NCBI GenBank assembly: GCA_036872755.1
Contig: JAVHNS010000015.1
Location: 248,001 to 312,000, forward strand
DNA length: 64,000 bases
Reading direction: 5' to 3'
From: Orbilia blumenaviensis
Taxonomy: Eukaryota > Ascomycota > Orbiliomycetes > Orbiliales > Orbiliaceae
A program made the translations under genes and the position numbers. This document shows positions 11,377 through 23,699 of this stretch, piece by piece (positions within the stretch are counted from its first letter, which is position 1; each line of letters begins with the position of its first letter). Under the pieces are notes generated by a model. That model ran no database searches. It was not told the origin of the DNA and worked only from the letters and a program-made list of their open reading frames with translations.

Positions 11377-12741
11377 ATGGCGTCTACGACCACTGTACCG
11401 AGTACACCTTTTCCCATGCCCCATATTCTGAGTAAAACAGCTTATCCAACTGCGCCTCCGGGTGTGGTTCCTCCCCCCACACCAAGCAAAATACCACTCC
11501 CTCCTACACCAACCTCCCCTATCAGTTTGAAGGGTCAATTCATTGCTACTCCGAATGAGCATCCAGAAAGATCTGGTCTAAAGACCTCCACGACTGCATC
11601 CTCTTTGGCCGGTATCAGCTCACAGGCCACTGCCGGTACTAATAATGGATTTGGTCTCCCGCCTCCCCCGAACAGCTTCCCGAGCCTCGTGTTCCCACCG
11701 ACGACTCACCAAGCCTATCATACCCGGAATCTCCTCCTTCATATCTATAGCATGTTCAATGGCGCTCAAGCCGCAATTCACCAACTCGGTGCCAACTGCG
11801 AGTTCAACCAAAACCTTATTACGTTCTTGTCTGGGCAGCTTGTTGAGAAGGATCGCAAGATCCAGACTTTGACGGCATCTGTGAACATGCTTCAGACTGC
11901 GGTTCAAAGGGCCATGAAAAATAATGAGGAACTTAAAAAGAATGAAGAAGGGCTTCAAGAGGAGATTAAAGGTTTCCGGTCAAATGGCGGGAGCAATGCT
12001 GGAACTATGAATAAAGAACAGCAACAGGCACTGGCCTCAAAAGTTGAAAGGCTTTCTCGCGCATTGGAAATGCAGACGCAAGACAAAGTCAAAATGGCAG
12101 CCGAGAATGGCAAGAAACTTGAAGAACTAGAGAAAGAAATCGAAGATCTCAAGGAGAGTATTGAGATTCTCGAGGAGTCCTTACGATATGCTGTTTCCCT
12201 CCGTTTTGACGAAATGGATTTCGACGAGGCCGAAGAAGTTATCAACAACGAGAATGAGCAACTTCGTAACGACGAGGATCGAGCTGAGAAGATGATGAAC
12301 GGACGATTTGATGAGGCATCCGCTGAATCCGATGACAGTCTGATCGACGAGGTCAATGAAGTTGCTCATACCAACGGTGAGCAAATTATTTTCACGGATG
12401 GTGCCTCTAACAGCGGTTACATTCCATCGGGCCCCGGCAGTCGACCAGCTTATCTTGATAGTATTATGGAAGAGCCCGAGGAGGAAGCTCGTGAAGAGAT
12501 CGTGGCCAAGACTGTTACTAAGTCCCCGGTTCCGCCATGTACACCACCAGCGGCAATCCCCCAGGCACCAAAACCTGCCATCAGCTGCAATGGCCCGATC
12601 AATGTTACTACACCACGTGGTGTTACGAAGTTGAGGGCTACAGCAAAACCGTTTGTCAATGAGATGGAGTATCATTACATTAATGATGAGAATATGAGAA
12701 CCTCCGGCGATGAGGCTGACGGGACTGCAATGTTCTTGTAG
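11377..12741 (+). CDS. Coiled-coil protein of unknown function, 454 aa
   Basis: Intronless. The first ATG in frame is at 11377 (GGAATGGCG); the frame is open further upstream but without ATG. The first 120 residues are Pro/Thr/Ser-rich with repeated PPTP and PPLPPTP-type runs. From about 125 (HQAYHTRNLLLHIYSMFNGA) a helical part begins, followed by a long charged coiled coil from about 160 to 290 with heptad-like EELKKNEE, KLEELEKEIEDL and ESIEILEESL stretches. The tail is acidic and then Pro-rich. I do not recognise a family; a scaffold or structural role in the cytoplasm is only a guess from the coiled coil. Confidence 0.75.
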   Translation: MASTTTVPSTPFPMPHILSKTAYPTAPPGVVPPPTPSKIPLPPTPTSPISLKGQFIATPNEHPERSGLKTSTTASSLAGISSQATAGTNNGFGLPPPPNSFPSLVFPPTTHQAYHTRNLLLHIYSMFNGAQAAIHQLGANCEFNQNLITFLSGQLVEKDRKIQTLTASVNMLQTAVQRAMKNNEELKKNEEGLQEEIKGFRSNGGSNAGTMNKEQQQALASKVERLSRALEMQTQDKVKMAAENGKKLEELEKEIEDLKESIEILEESLRYAVSLRFDEMDFDEAEEVINNENEQLRNDEDRAEKMMNGRFDEASAESDDSLIDEVNEVAHTNGEQIIFTDGASNSGYIPSGPGSRPAYLDSIMEEPEEEAREEIVAKTVTKSPVPPCTPPAAIPQAPKPAISCNGPINVTTPRGVTKLRATAKPFVNEMEYHYINDENMRTSGDEADGTAMFL

Positions 12742-15700
12742 ACTGTCTTTGTCTTAAGGGTCTTTTTTCTTCTTCTTTTTGTACCATCACCAGGCATTCG
12801 TTTTTGTTTCATGGGTTTTCATACACACACACACCTATAGGATATAGGTAGTGACAGAATAAGGGTTGCATTTTTATGGTTTATCAACCCCGGAATACAC
12901 CTCCCTAGCTTTGAGGGAATGCTTTTTCTTTATCATTCTGTTTTTTGTTGCAACAAAAATGACAAGCTTGGTTTTATTGTCAAGTCGGTATTCTTTTTCA
13001 TAATTGTTTTCCTCGTCGAAAGAGTCTCTTCATAGAGTTGAAGGTTGTCAGGACGTCACTTTACTTAATTACAATAACTCCTCTTTGTCATTTTTGCTTC
13101 CCCTGTTCGGTGTTTAGCTCATGCTGAAGGATCTCATGACCTAATAGAAATGTATCCACGCAGGTCTCATGTTCTAGTTATTTCATTATACGCTGCTTTT
13201 CTTTAAAATCACACTGAGCTAGCTCATTAATCAGATAAGAACATCAACACGTTCACGTTTAACGACCACGAGGGAACTTGCAGATGCATACAGCCGGGCC
13301 GGAGTTATTTAGGATAAAGATATTCCCGAGCTATTTTTAATCAGGGATAACCAAGGACGGGTAGAATTCTACCTTCCAAAACGTGGGAACCACCTGGTAT
13401 ACCGAAGATCAGCTAGTTTCACGAATGGAACCGCAAAAAAGGGGGGGGCATTCAGCGGTAAAGTCGTGCACAGTTACATGGGTTGGGTTATGCATTTTCG
13501 AGGGTTTTGTTGCATTTTGCTTTTAAGGTTCGCTGCGGAACGGGAGTGCTGCCGTCACACGAGATTGGAAAACGGGTATTATTGCATGCCGTAGAAAAAT
13601 GGCTGATCGTGAAGGATACATAGATCCTGCACCCGATGGACCGGCCGGAAGGATCGGATCTCTTGGGTCAACTAAGTACAAGTATTTAGGTTATGGAGTC
13701 AACAAATTAATGGGGGTTTCTTATCAATCGATTACCAAAAGCTTTAAGATCTCGTTAGATTGCCGGTTTCTAAAGGAATAGATTCATAATCGTCAGAGGC
13801 TTGGTCCACCCCTCAGATTAGGCGCTTGGAATCTCGATCGATGTAGAGTGGTTATCTAGGGTTACAATCCTTTAAGTTTTTTTTTTGTGCCGTCTACCGG
13901 ACGCTTGTGAATTTAGCTTGCCCCACTAACGAGCCACTAGTCTCGCGGTTTCTCCTGCCATGGACGCTCAGCTTAGAGTGGGCGCAAATTGCGGAGCCAG
14001 TCGGGTTTATGTTATGTTATGTTACAAAGCAGTTCGTAAAAGCACCTTTTAGTCCCCAACGAATTTGTTGGAGTTGTGGTAAAGTGATGTAGGTGGAGGG
14101 GTATCGGCTACAGAACAATACATGGATGCATATATCCTATGACCCTGACGTCGATCATAAAGAGGGGAAGGAAAGAGAATAATACATTCCATGTTTGCAA
14201 AACAAGGGTGAGGGGCATATTACAGACATAGAAAGTAGAAGCTCAACTAGCATTACCTTCCCAGTGGTCGGAAAGGTGCGACAAAGTTTTTTCTTGTGTC
14301 TACTAGTTCAAAATAAAAGTTGAAGCAAAAGATCGGTGTAATCCCAGTTCTATGTTTCGATTCCTCTCAAAAGGAGGGGAAATTCATGAGGTTGGAGGGG
14401 TTTTCTCGGTGTCTAGCGAATCATGTTCCCCACTTTACAGGTATTATCCTTGGAACGTTGGACTATAGAGACATGTCATGAGGGACCAAGCGTTAAACGA
14501 TCGAGAGATTTGTTCGCACGTACCCGTCGACGTACACGCCATTTTTTCTTATGGGGTATATATACCACAGTTATATTAAATTGTGCTATAGGGCCAAATT
14601 GACCAGTTTTCCTGTCTTCTCTGCTTGGCGAAAGGCGGCACGTTTGATGTAGACTTACTTATAGTGCTTATCGCTCAATATCCCTGTAGATCGGTGGTTT
14701 CCAGAGCATCTGTGCATACTTGAAGGACGTATGCTGATATCATGCGTAGACGTACAGAAAATATGTTTTTCCTGCAGGGTGGCCATAGCACTTTCGTTTA
14801 AGTTTGATGCTGGCAATACTAGGTCCGTAGACTATTACTAAGGAAGTACTTTTATGCGTGAAGGACGTGTACAAATTAACTTGCAGTTGAAGAATGCATC
14901 AATAAACTGGTGATTCTGCCACATCCGTCATCCTTTGATATCTAGAGACAACTAGAGACCTTTCATGCATATGATAGCTAGTTAGCGATCCCAAAGACAT
15001 AGAGAGCTCCATTTGCGGAACCGAGGGGCCTCGTCTGTCTGTCAGTCCACTAAGACAATATCCCTCATGACCATTGGAATTAATGTTGACAGCTCCAAAT
15101 ATAGCTCCACATATCTCGTTTACAATTACCTCGTCATCGGACGTATCGCCTTTTTGTTTTTACCCTCCTTCGATTTTCCTCGCTCCCGTTGGAAATTAAA
15201 TGTCGAACATGCCTCCGGACATGCATATTGTTGGATTTGTTTGTTATAAGTTTGTATACTCTAGCACAAGAATACAAGGTTTCTAAGAGACACATAGGCG
15301 GTATGGAAACGACAGCGTATGAACTATATTTCTAAGAGTCCGAGTGCGAATCCCAAATGCTTGCATGCAGGATCTCGGTGTCACAGACAAAATGCAACGG
15401 ATATCAATTCCGTTGATTTCAAATGTGAAAATGAGACAGCTCGAGAGCTCGAGGACTCAAAATTATGACATGTCCCTCTATAAACCAACGGAGCTCGAAC
15501 AAGTATGTCTACATCTGAGTCTGCACACGTCTATAAACCTCCAACATGCATCTCAACAGTAAAAAATCCAACATTATCTGAGGAGATCTCCGCCCTCCGC
15601 GTCAAAAGGCATCTTCCAAATCTCTCGGCGCCGGCCTAGCCACCACCTCCTGTTGACGATCATATATCGTAACGAAAGGTAGTAGGGCACCCTTTCTCGT

Positions 15701-18700
15701 ACAATCAACTTGCGCGAGGTAAGGAGCGGCAACTAGACTCCGGCTGAGACAAGTCGAGCCGTGCTTGCCTCTCATACCTTCAATCAAAATCGACGGATCT
15801 GGACTAGTAAGCTAGTCTCCAACATCTTAACCTGTTTATTGGGTTAGTTTAAGCGTTTTATCTGACTCGGGCTATCCAATCTTCTCGTTTGTGAACGAGC
15901 ATGGCGGCAGAGGAGCTGAAGGGTTCATGAAGTGGATGTGGGAAGACCTTTGGCTGCCTTGGGAATAGTTGGAGTGAAATGGGGAGGCGGTACAGCTACA
16001 TGGCTTGACGTGAGAATGAGGTATGGGAATGAAGATATGAGGGGAAAGAGGGGGTGTGCATATCAGATTTGTGCGGCATCCACATCAATATTTTCCATCT
16101 CATCTTTTAGCATTTTTGTGTTAATATTTTGGTCGCCAGATCTTTTTGAATGCGTCGACGTCGGTTGGGATCTCTAATTTACTAACCGATTTCTAGCGAC
16201 TTGCCTCTGACTAGCTCTTGTCGGCTTATACTGCATAACTCTGGGTAATATTTCGGATTTATGCAGGTTAGTGGTCCCATCATTTTTTCCAACCATGGGA
16301 ACCTTCTTTACACGTGAAAATTCGAGGTTGTTTTTTTTTTTTTTCCACAAAAATGTATTTTGACATTTTTGCATTTTCGATCGATCGCGCTCGCAATTGC
16401 AATGTTTCATGGCAAAGTATTAGCCAATAGGTAATGACAATCATTACTAAAGAAGTACACCATCTTCGGGTCATCATGGGCCTCGTATCCGTCTGATACC
16501 ATTACTCCCCTTTCCCTTGCCTTCAGGTCCGGTCCCATGGCGCCGCCTCAATTCACCATAACGATAACAAGTGGGGCACATAAATCCCGGTGCCATTTAC
16601 TTCCCGTGGCGTAAACCACGGATCTGACGAAAAGGTAAAAGCCAAAAAGTTATATTGGTATTTGCTTTTGAAATAATAACTGTTACGGAATCTGCCACAA
16701 AAGGGATCATCGTGTTTTCGCGGGTTTTGTGTTTCGTTCTGTCATTGTCTCTCCACACTGTCGGGAGGATCAATCATTGTGCCTGAGTGCCTCGGATACG
16801 AGAAGAAGAGGCCCATTCGCAGCCCGAATACCGGAATACATATTGTTGAGGCCAGTGCGGCCCTTTTCGCTTGGCTGGTTCGGTAACGCTGTCAGAACAG
16901 AAAAAACCTCAAGAAAATCTTATATTTCGTTACATAAGGGGCGAGCTTTGATGTTTTTCTTTAGCTACTAGTGGCCAGTTCCGGGTTTTCCGGCGCCTGT
17001 ATATATCGTATCGTATCGTACATACATATCAATCTCGTATCGCGAACTATCAGCCGTGCGGTAACATCCTTCAAACTTTCCCCTCACGTCCTTCCTTCCT
17101 TCTTTCACACCCCTTCCCCTTGGCTTGCCTTTTCTGCCGGGTGATGAGTCTACTCGCTATCTTTAGTGGCTATATTTCTTCTTCCTTACCATCAAGTCCT
17201 GCTCTTTTCATGGGTTTCGGTCTAGAGGCGTGCATACTTGCAGCAATTGCTACCATAAGAGTGGAGACAAAATAGACGATCTCAGATGTGAAGGTGTGAG
17301 GGAAATTGTGGGGAAGCGAAATTTGATATATGAAAATCCGGGGTGTGCGGATGGGAGAGGATAATCGATTCCAAGGCTGATTTACGTATACCTCTACCAG
17401 CATACCTAGCTACATACATTTCTGCACTTCAGTACGTAGTATGTCAAGAAAAGGAAAGAAGGAAAACATGGCGACATGTGCAAAAAAAAAGAGGGCTTGA
17501 GGGCGAACGGCTGTGCCGGCTGTTAAACTTCACTAACTACCCGTCCCAGGCTGATATAGGTGAATTTGTGGAGAAAACTCTACTTCCCTTCTGGAGATTT
17601 CGCAACATCGTGAGGGATAAGACACGGCAAGGGAAGAAGAGGCGAGAGGGAAATAAGGGATGCGGACCGCGTTTTGGAGAATGTGAAGGGGGCGGGCAAC
17701 GTGAATGCCGCTTCTTTTTTTCCTTCTGAGCTGATCTGATACTATAGCATTACATATCCATATCCCCAACAATGATCGAATTATGTCAAGAGGCTCCACC
17801 GTCGTGCGCCGAGCGATCCGTCGAGATACGGAGCGGCAGGCGGAGATAATGCACCTAGGAAAACGTTTCCGAGCACGAATTCAAGAATGGCAGTATTTTT
17901 TTCGATTGAGGAATTTTAAAATTGAATATGGGAGTTGCATATAGGAGGATTTGGTATCTCATATTATAACCCCTCAGCGCTTCTGACGAAGACTCACAAA
18001 TGCAAGCTTTCTCGGGATGGCGAGAGAAACTGAAAAAGCGATATCACAAAATTAAAGAAAAAAAACACCCCGTCGTAAAATTTCTTGCATAAAAAACCCT
18101 TACGAGTGGGGAGGGCGGGAACAGCTCGCCAATCTGGCTTGCAGCGAGAACAAGATAGATAGAGAGTCTACGAGCTATCCACATCTGCTATTTCCTTGAA
18201 GATCGGTTGTTTTAACATCCTCAAATATATGGTAACATCCGTAATTCCTCTTATCTTTGAGCTTTTGCGCGAAATGCAGTAACAGCAAGCACCCAACAAA
18301 GGAATCATCCCGAAAATGGCAGTTCCTGACGTCGAACTTGACGCGCAACCACCTAGTTATCTATCTTTTGGACTGTTGGCTTTTTCTCTCTCTTCCAATC
18401 CATTTCAAGAAGGTGGTCTCTCGCGGTCGTTATGTAACAGATATCGGGTCCGGGTCGGGATCCATTTTAAGGATCTTTTCTTACCGCCAGCCCTTACCTC
18501 CCACCCCCCCTTATGATCCTTGAACCTTGGACCTGTGGTTTTCATGCACATCATGGGACGGGAAGACGCGAGCGAATTTGCATCAAGCAAGCAACAGAAC
18601 GAAAGAACACGCTCTGCAACTTTGATATCATACAGCATGTATGAATGAAGAAAAGGGCCTAGGAGAAAAGCGACATTTTCCCACTTCTAGCCCTCGAATA

Positions 18701-21700
18701 ATATCTCACATATATTCCTTGAACCTGCCCTTTTAATTTTTCTCCCACAAAGAAAGAGAGAAAAAAAGGCATCGTATGATAGTTGCTTCAAAGGGGGTGG
18801 ATCTCAGACGCCCCCGGCATTACGATATATTTTAATTTGGATCCGGCGCCGTGCATTTGCATCCAACATATCGAGGGCTGCATAACTGCATACTGAGTTG
18901 AAGGTGTGTGGTTAAAACTTCCTCATGTGGGATCAGAGTCAATTAGGCACGATGAATCGTGTCCAATAGAATACTTATCTCAGATAGCGATGTAATTGGA
19001 CCAACCAGATTTCCTTATTCGCACCCCTCCCCATCTGTGCCTTTTCGTCGAATTGACGTCTGCTGCTTCGCACTAACTTATGCATTGCCCCCTGTAAAAT
19101 GCCCTTTTTTCCCTCTGGAATCCTACCAATGTCTGAAGCTCTGCAAACCTTCTTTTTTTGAGCCCTTTGCTGTAACTGTACAGAAACAACGGTATCAAGC
19201 CTGCTGCAGCTAATTGTACATTACATGTCCTGAAAACAGGCTGGGTTAATGATTGGAGGGGGACCTTCAGCGATATTGATCCGATTCGCTGAAAGGTTCA
19301 AGAGTCCCTTGTATAATGGCCAGGCCTGCCCTCGTTCTGTTTCCCTTTTTTTTCAACCTTCTCAACACAGCAGGATCCTAGGACTAGATGGTTGGCTTGC
19401 AGTTTATGCAGATGGTACGTACATGATGTAGTGGGATATGTGGGTTCTTTTCTGGGGAAGAAGGGAGAGAGGAAAATATGAACTAAAAGGGTCGACGTTG
19501 GCGGTTTGGCTTGGCGGTGGAAAGAAGGGCTTCTTCGTGGTGTGGGAAATTTGATATAGCGTCTGTGCTATTGGAGGAAGAACGTATAGAAGGGGGCATC
19601 TTAAGATCTTCCAAGTAAACCACGTATGGATAGCCTCATTCTCGTTCGAGCCAAGTGATAAGGACTCAGACTTTCTGACATCACAATATTGAACATCGGA
19701 AGTATCCGTGTTTCGACAGCTTACTTAAACGAAATGGAATCTTAATTTGCGGGTCTGACGGCAAAAAAGATAGATATGTCTTAAGTCTAATATTGAAAAC
19801 CCCAGGCGATAATGGTCGGGCGCTGAATGATCCCTCAAGCTGGGCGTCTTCATGTCGAAATTGTGGCTAATATGACTGGGGGGTGGAGAGGTAGTGGACC
19901 GCTTTTTCGAAACTCCTAAGGATACAGATCCATAATTTTCTTGTGGATTCTGAGCTTGGAAGCACCGCTATGAACTAGTAGCCCGTAGCGTTCGACGGGC
20001 CATCTTTTTTTGCGAGCCTTCGTCCCGTCTATACACTTAACTTAAACTTTTAGCTTCGAAACGTCGTGCAGAGTGTGGGTCCGCTACGCACGCCCACTAA
20101 GCCAGCCTATCTGGAGAATACTCCGCATATGATAGGTTCACGCTGCAAAGAGTATTTGTTGCATTACTTATGGGAATCAGAGCTCTGAAGGAAATGGTTG
20201 GGGAAACCACGAGCGAAATCTGGGGTTCTTGTTTAGGTCTTCCCTTTTTCAGGAATAGCGAGTTTACCGAGTGATATGTTCAATTTTCTGGGGGAGGAGA
20301 TGCAAGAGTGAGAGAAAAATTCCCGCACCGGCGGTGGTAGACGGGCTTAGCTCTGCTTGCTAGGCCTGTATGTACTGGGAGAGAAAGAGGAAAACGATGC
20401 GACTTATTCTATTGATCTCCCGTGCATGCATCTCAAAGGCTTGAAGGTAATAAACCCATTTGGAAAGGATTTGGTTATATCGGATTACATCAGGCCAGGT
20501 TGGGTATTCTTTAAATCCCTCAAATATCTTGCCACTTGTTTCCCCCCCTTCTCCTGTTGTTTTGACCCATCGAAGGTGGAAATTCAAAATTAAATGGTCT
20601 ACGTATGCTGAGGTGAGACGAGAGGATGGCGAAAAGAGAGAAGCGGCTGGAATTCGTGATAATTTTGGATGGTGTAGCGGGTGGTGTTGAGTTTTCAAGG
20701 GTCCCGAAGGTTCCAAAAATGTGACAGAAGATTTTTTGGAACCACAATTTGTTTTAATTCTTCTTCTTTTTTTTTTTCCTGTGGAGGGCCTCATAAATTG
20801 CCTGTGTCCTCTTTACAGGGGGGTGTCGACAGGGTCAGGGAGGCTAATTCTGGGAAGGGCATATTGACCGGGGTTGCTAATATTTGAACTATTGGGTCCT
20901 CATTTTTGTTAAGGACGGGAGTGTCAATTGGGAGATGGGACGAGGGCTTTTGGTTACTTGCCTTGCCTGACAATAGCAGCATTGTCGTTCGGCAGGTTGA
21001 TATCGAATATTGGGGAGAACTGCGTTAACGGTTGTTTCGAATGGGTTATTTTGGTTGAACGAATCGGGTTTCGGTTCGCACAGTCTGAACGTGTCTTCAG
21101 AAGGAAGAAAGTCAACGTGCACCGCACTAGTCGCTGCCCGAGACGGCAGGGACGTAGGCCGTAAGGGCGAATATCAAGGCTTGGGGGAGCCGTCTACCGG
21201 CGAGCGATCACCGAGATAGGATGATATAGAATTGAGTGTCGAACGACAATCATGATATGTCCAAGTCCGTCGCATGAAGGTTTCGGACTAAGCCCTGGGA
21301 GCCTGCCAACATAACTAAAATCCGAGGCCTCGATGCGAAATTCAATCGAGCTCCCTCTCGTTTTCGAGAAGAAAGGGTAAAGCTTCGGGTATCTTGCATA
21401 AACAAAACGACACCTTCAAAATGTCTCCATACTGCTAATCGACGGTTGTACATGGTCTAGCCACTGTGTGAATTAAATTGTTATTGGTCCTCCCTGTCAA
21501 TAGCGACCTGGCTAGCTTTGGCCATCTGGAAAAGGGAACATCACATATGCGCATACATAGCATGAGCTGCAAGTTTGATAATGGAAGGCACGATCTCAGA
21601 GTCCTGTCAAACACAGACCGTTGGTCGTCTTCGGCCGGTAACGGAATATTTCAAAGTGATTCCGCGGGTATGATGCAGGATACGTTTCAGAAAACCAAAG

Positions 21701-23699
21701 CGTTGGTTTTTTGCCTCTTGATGTTGTCGATGAGCCTTTGCATAAGGAACGGGTCCTGTTGGATTCAAAGAGGTCTGTGGTTTCGATGGGCAGTCGAGAG
21801 CTTTGGTGACAAGGGTGGCTAACCTCGTCCCACAAGCCTTATTGTAGGCTTTTGAGGCTAACGAATATGTACCAGCCCGTCCTGGCCCCCAGCGACACCT
21901 TCGGATCTTGGTACTTGCTAGTATATTAGTCTGAGCGCAAATGGAAAAAAGAGAAGTGAATTAAGAACGAGACCCGCCTCATCCGCGCAGAGGAAAGTTA
22001 AAGTTGCGCAATAATGAAGAGCGGTCCCTTAGGTTGGTTTCAACCGATTCGATTAATGATTCTGATACGAAAGGGATCCATGTCGAGAAAACGCAGCATC
22101 ATGCCAAAACAGACTGGTCGACGTTACGATTCTTTAGCAACAAGCGTTATGTACAGCCATGGATCATGGGCCATTCGTTTTATTAGATTTTCGGAGGCCG
22201 AGGTTTTGCTATTTGTTCCAGCGCGCTACCTGTAGTGGGCTTAGTATATGTCCGATCCCGAGTATTCGGTAGATTCTTTGACGTTTCTGGCGAAGGGTTG
22301 AATTGGATATATGTAATGGCCTGGGCCTTCTCCTCTGGGAGGGTTTATGCCCAAGGCCTCGAGGAAGATCAGCACTTGGCTTGCAGCTGATGGCCTGACA
22401 TCCGCACTGGGCCTGCTCCCCTTCTGACGTCCCCTCCATATGTATTTGGGGGATCGGGAAGATCTCGCTTTTAACAGGACACCATCTTTCGTTGGGATGT
22501 TTGAGACGGAATTTGAGGATGGTCGTCATCATAGATATCATATGTATTTTTGTACCTACCTAGGCGAATCATGTTAGGACGGATGCAAATCGGATAGTAA
22601 ACTGAGGAACTATGATCTTCGAGTCGGCACGTTTGCGCCAGTGTGACCCGAATACGATCCGATATCCGGTGTTGTTGGCCCATGTTTTGTCCGAGATATC
22701 GCCTTCGACTAGTGAAGTAACAGCATGTATGAAGCGTGAGGTGTGAAGTGAATCGTTAGTCTTGCCTCACGCTCAACCCTGGTCCCGGAGTGTGGCCTTC
22801 CCTGCCCATGACGATACTTCGGTTCAAGACCAGGGTAGGGTCATCGTTGGCAATCTTGCTTTTTCTCTCAGTAGTTTTGTTTTCCCTGTCTAGAATAAAA
22901 TCGGAATTGGGCAACCTTTGGGGAACCAGGAAGTTCATCATGAAGAATCCCATAAAATCATCTGATATGGAAGCGTCGTGGACGCAATCTTTGATATTTA
23001 AAATTGGTTGAAGCTGTGGCTATTCTGTTTGAACTAACTCGGCTGAGCTCCCGAATGTCTCCTTTGCTATCTTGAATTGCTTTTTCCTTGCTGGCTTGAC
23101 TTATTCCCAGGCCTGAGCCCGAGATTCAGTTGAGCTACTGGTCGCTAGCGTCTTGGAAGCCATTTCTCTTTGGTGGTTATCATCTCCCTTCCCTCAGATC
23201 GGCCCTTTTTGGTTGAGCCAGCTATGGCCTCGGTGAATGGATGGGATGTCCGTACCTGTATGTATGCACGCATGTACCTGTACAAGCAAGACCATAGATA
23301 GGCAAAAATGGGCATGTAATGTAAATGTAATGTGGATGTACATGTATGTAATGTCTGGGTGGATGGATGGATGTATATGTACTGTGTATGTATGTACGGA
23401 CAGGGTCGACGAGAAGAGCATCATCATTGAACCCTCCAGATCTCTTTTCTGTATTTTATTTTACCTTTTATTTTTTTTCCCATCCACATTTTCGGAAACC
23501 ATCAAAATTAAAAAAAAATCACCAGATGCAAGTTTTAGGGCTATATCAAACACCAAGAGGGCTGGCAATCAGCCTATCGCACCCTCCCTTTGCCATCACC
23601 GCCCGCTTCGTTTAGCTGGGTTCAAGGGAAGTTAAGAGAGCGGTCAAGCAGAAGGCTACGCACTTAGCTCGACAAGACCTGTTCGCCCCTCACCGTCTG
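12742..23699. other. Gene desert, no supported gene in about 11 kb
   Basis: No open frame here exceeds about 145 codons and none has a recognisable domain, a consistent codon pattern or matching splice partners. Base composition looks ordinary rather than AT-rich, so a RIP-degraded transposon is not obvious. Small features include a GTATC run at about 17008-17025, T16-17 tracts near 16328, and a stretch of ATGT/GTAC-type words at 23230-23400. A 67-codon frame with one hydrophobic segment (from the ATG at 22808) is not convincing. The region could hold non-coding RNA, regulatory sequence, or genes of very short exons that I cannot see. Confidence 0.55.

Noticed and set aside
22808..23011. 67-codon plus-strand frame with one hydrophobic segment
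   Set aside because: Isolated in the gene-poor region, no recognisable family, no splice partners; one hydrophobic run occurs easily by chance.
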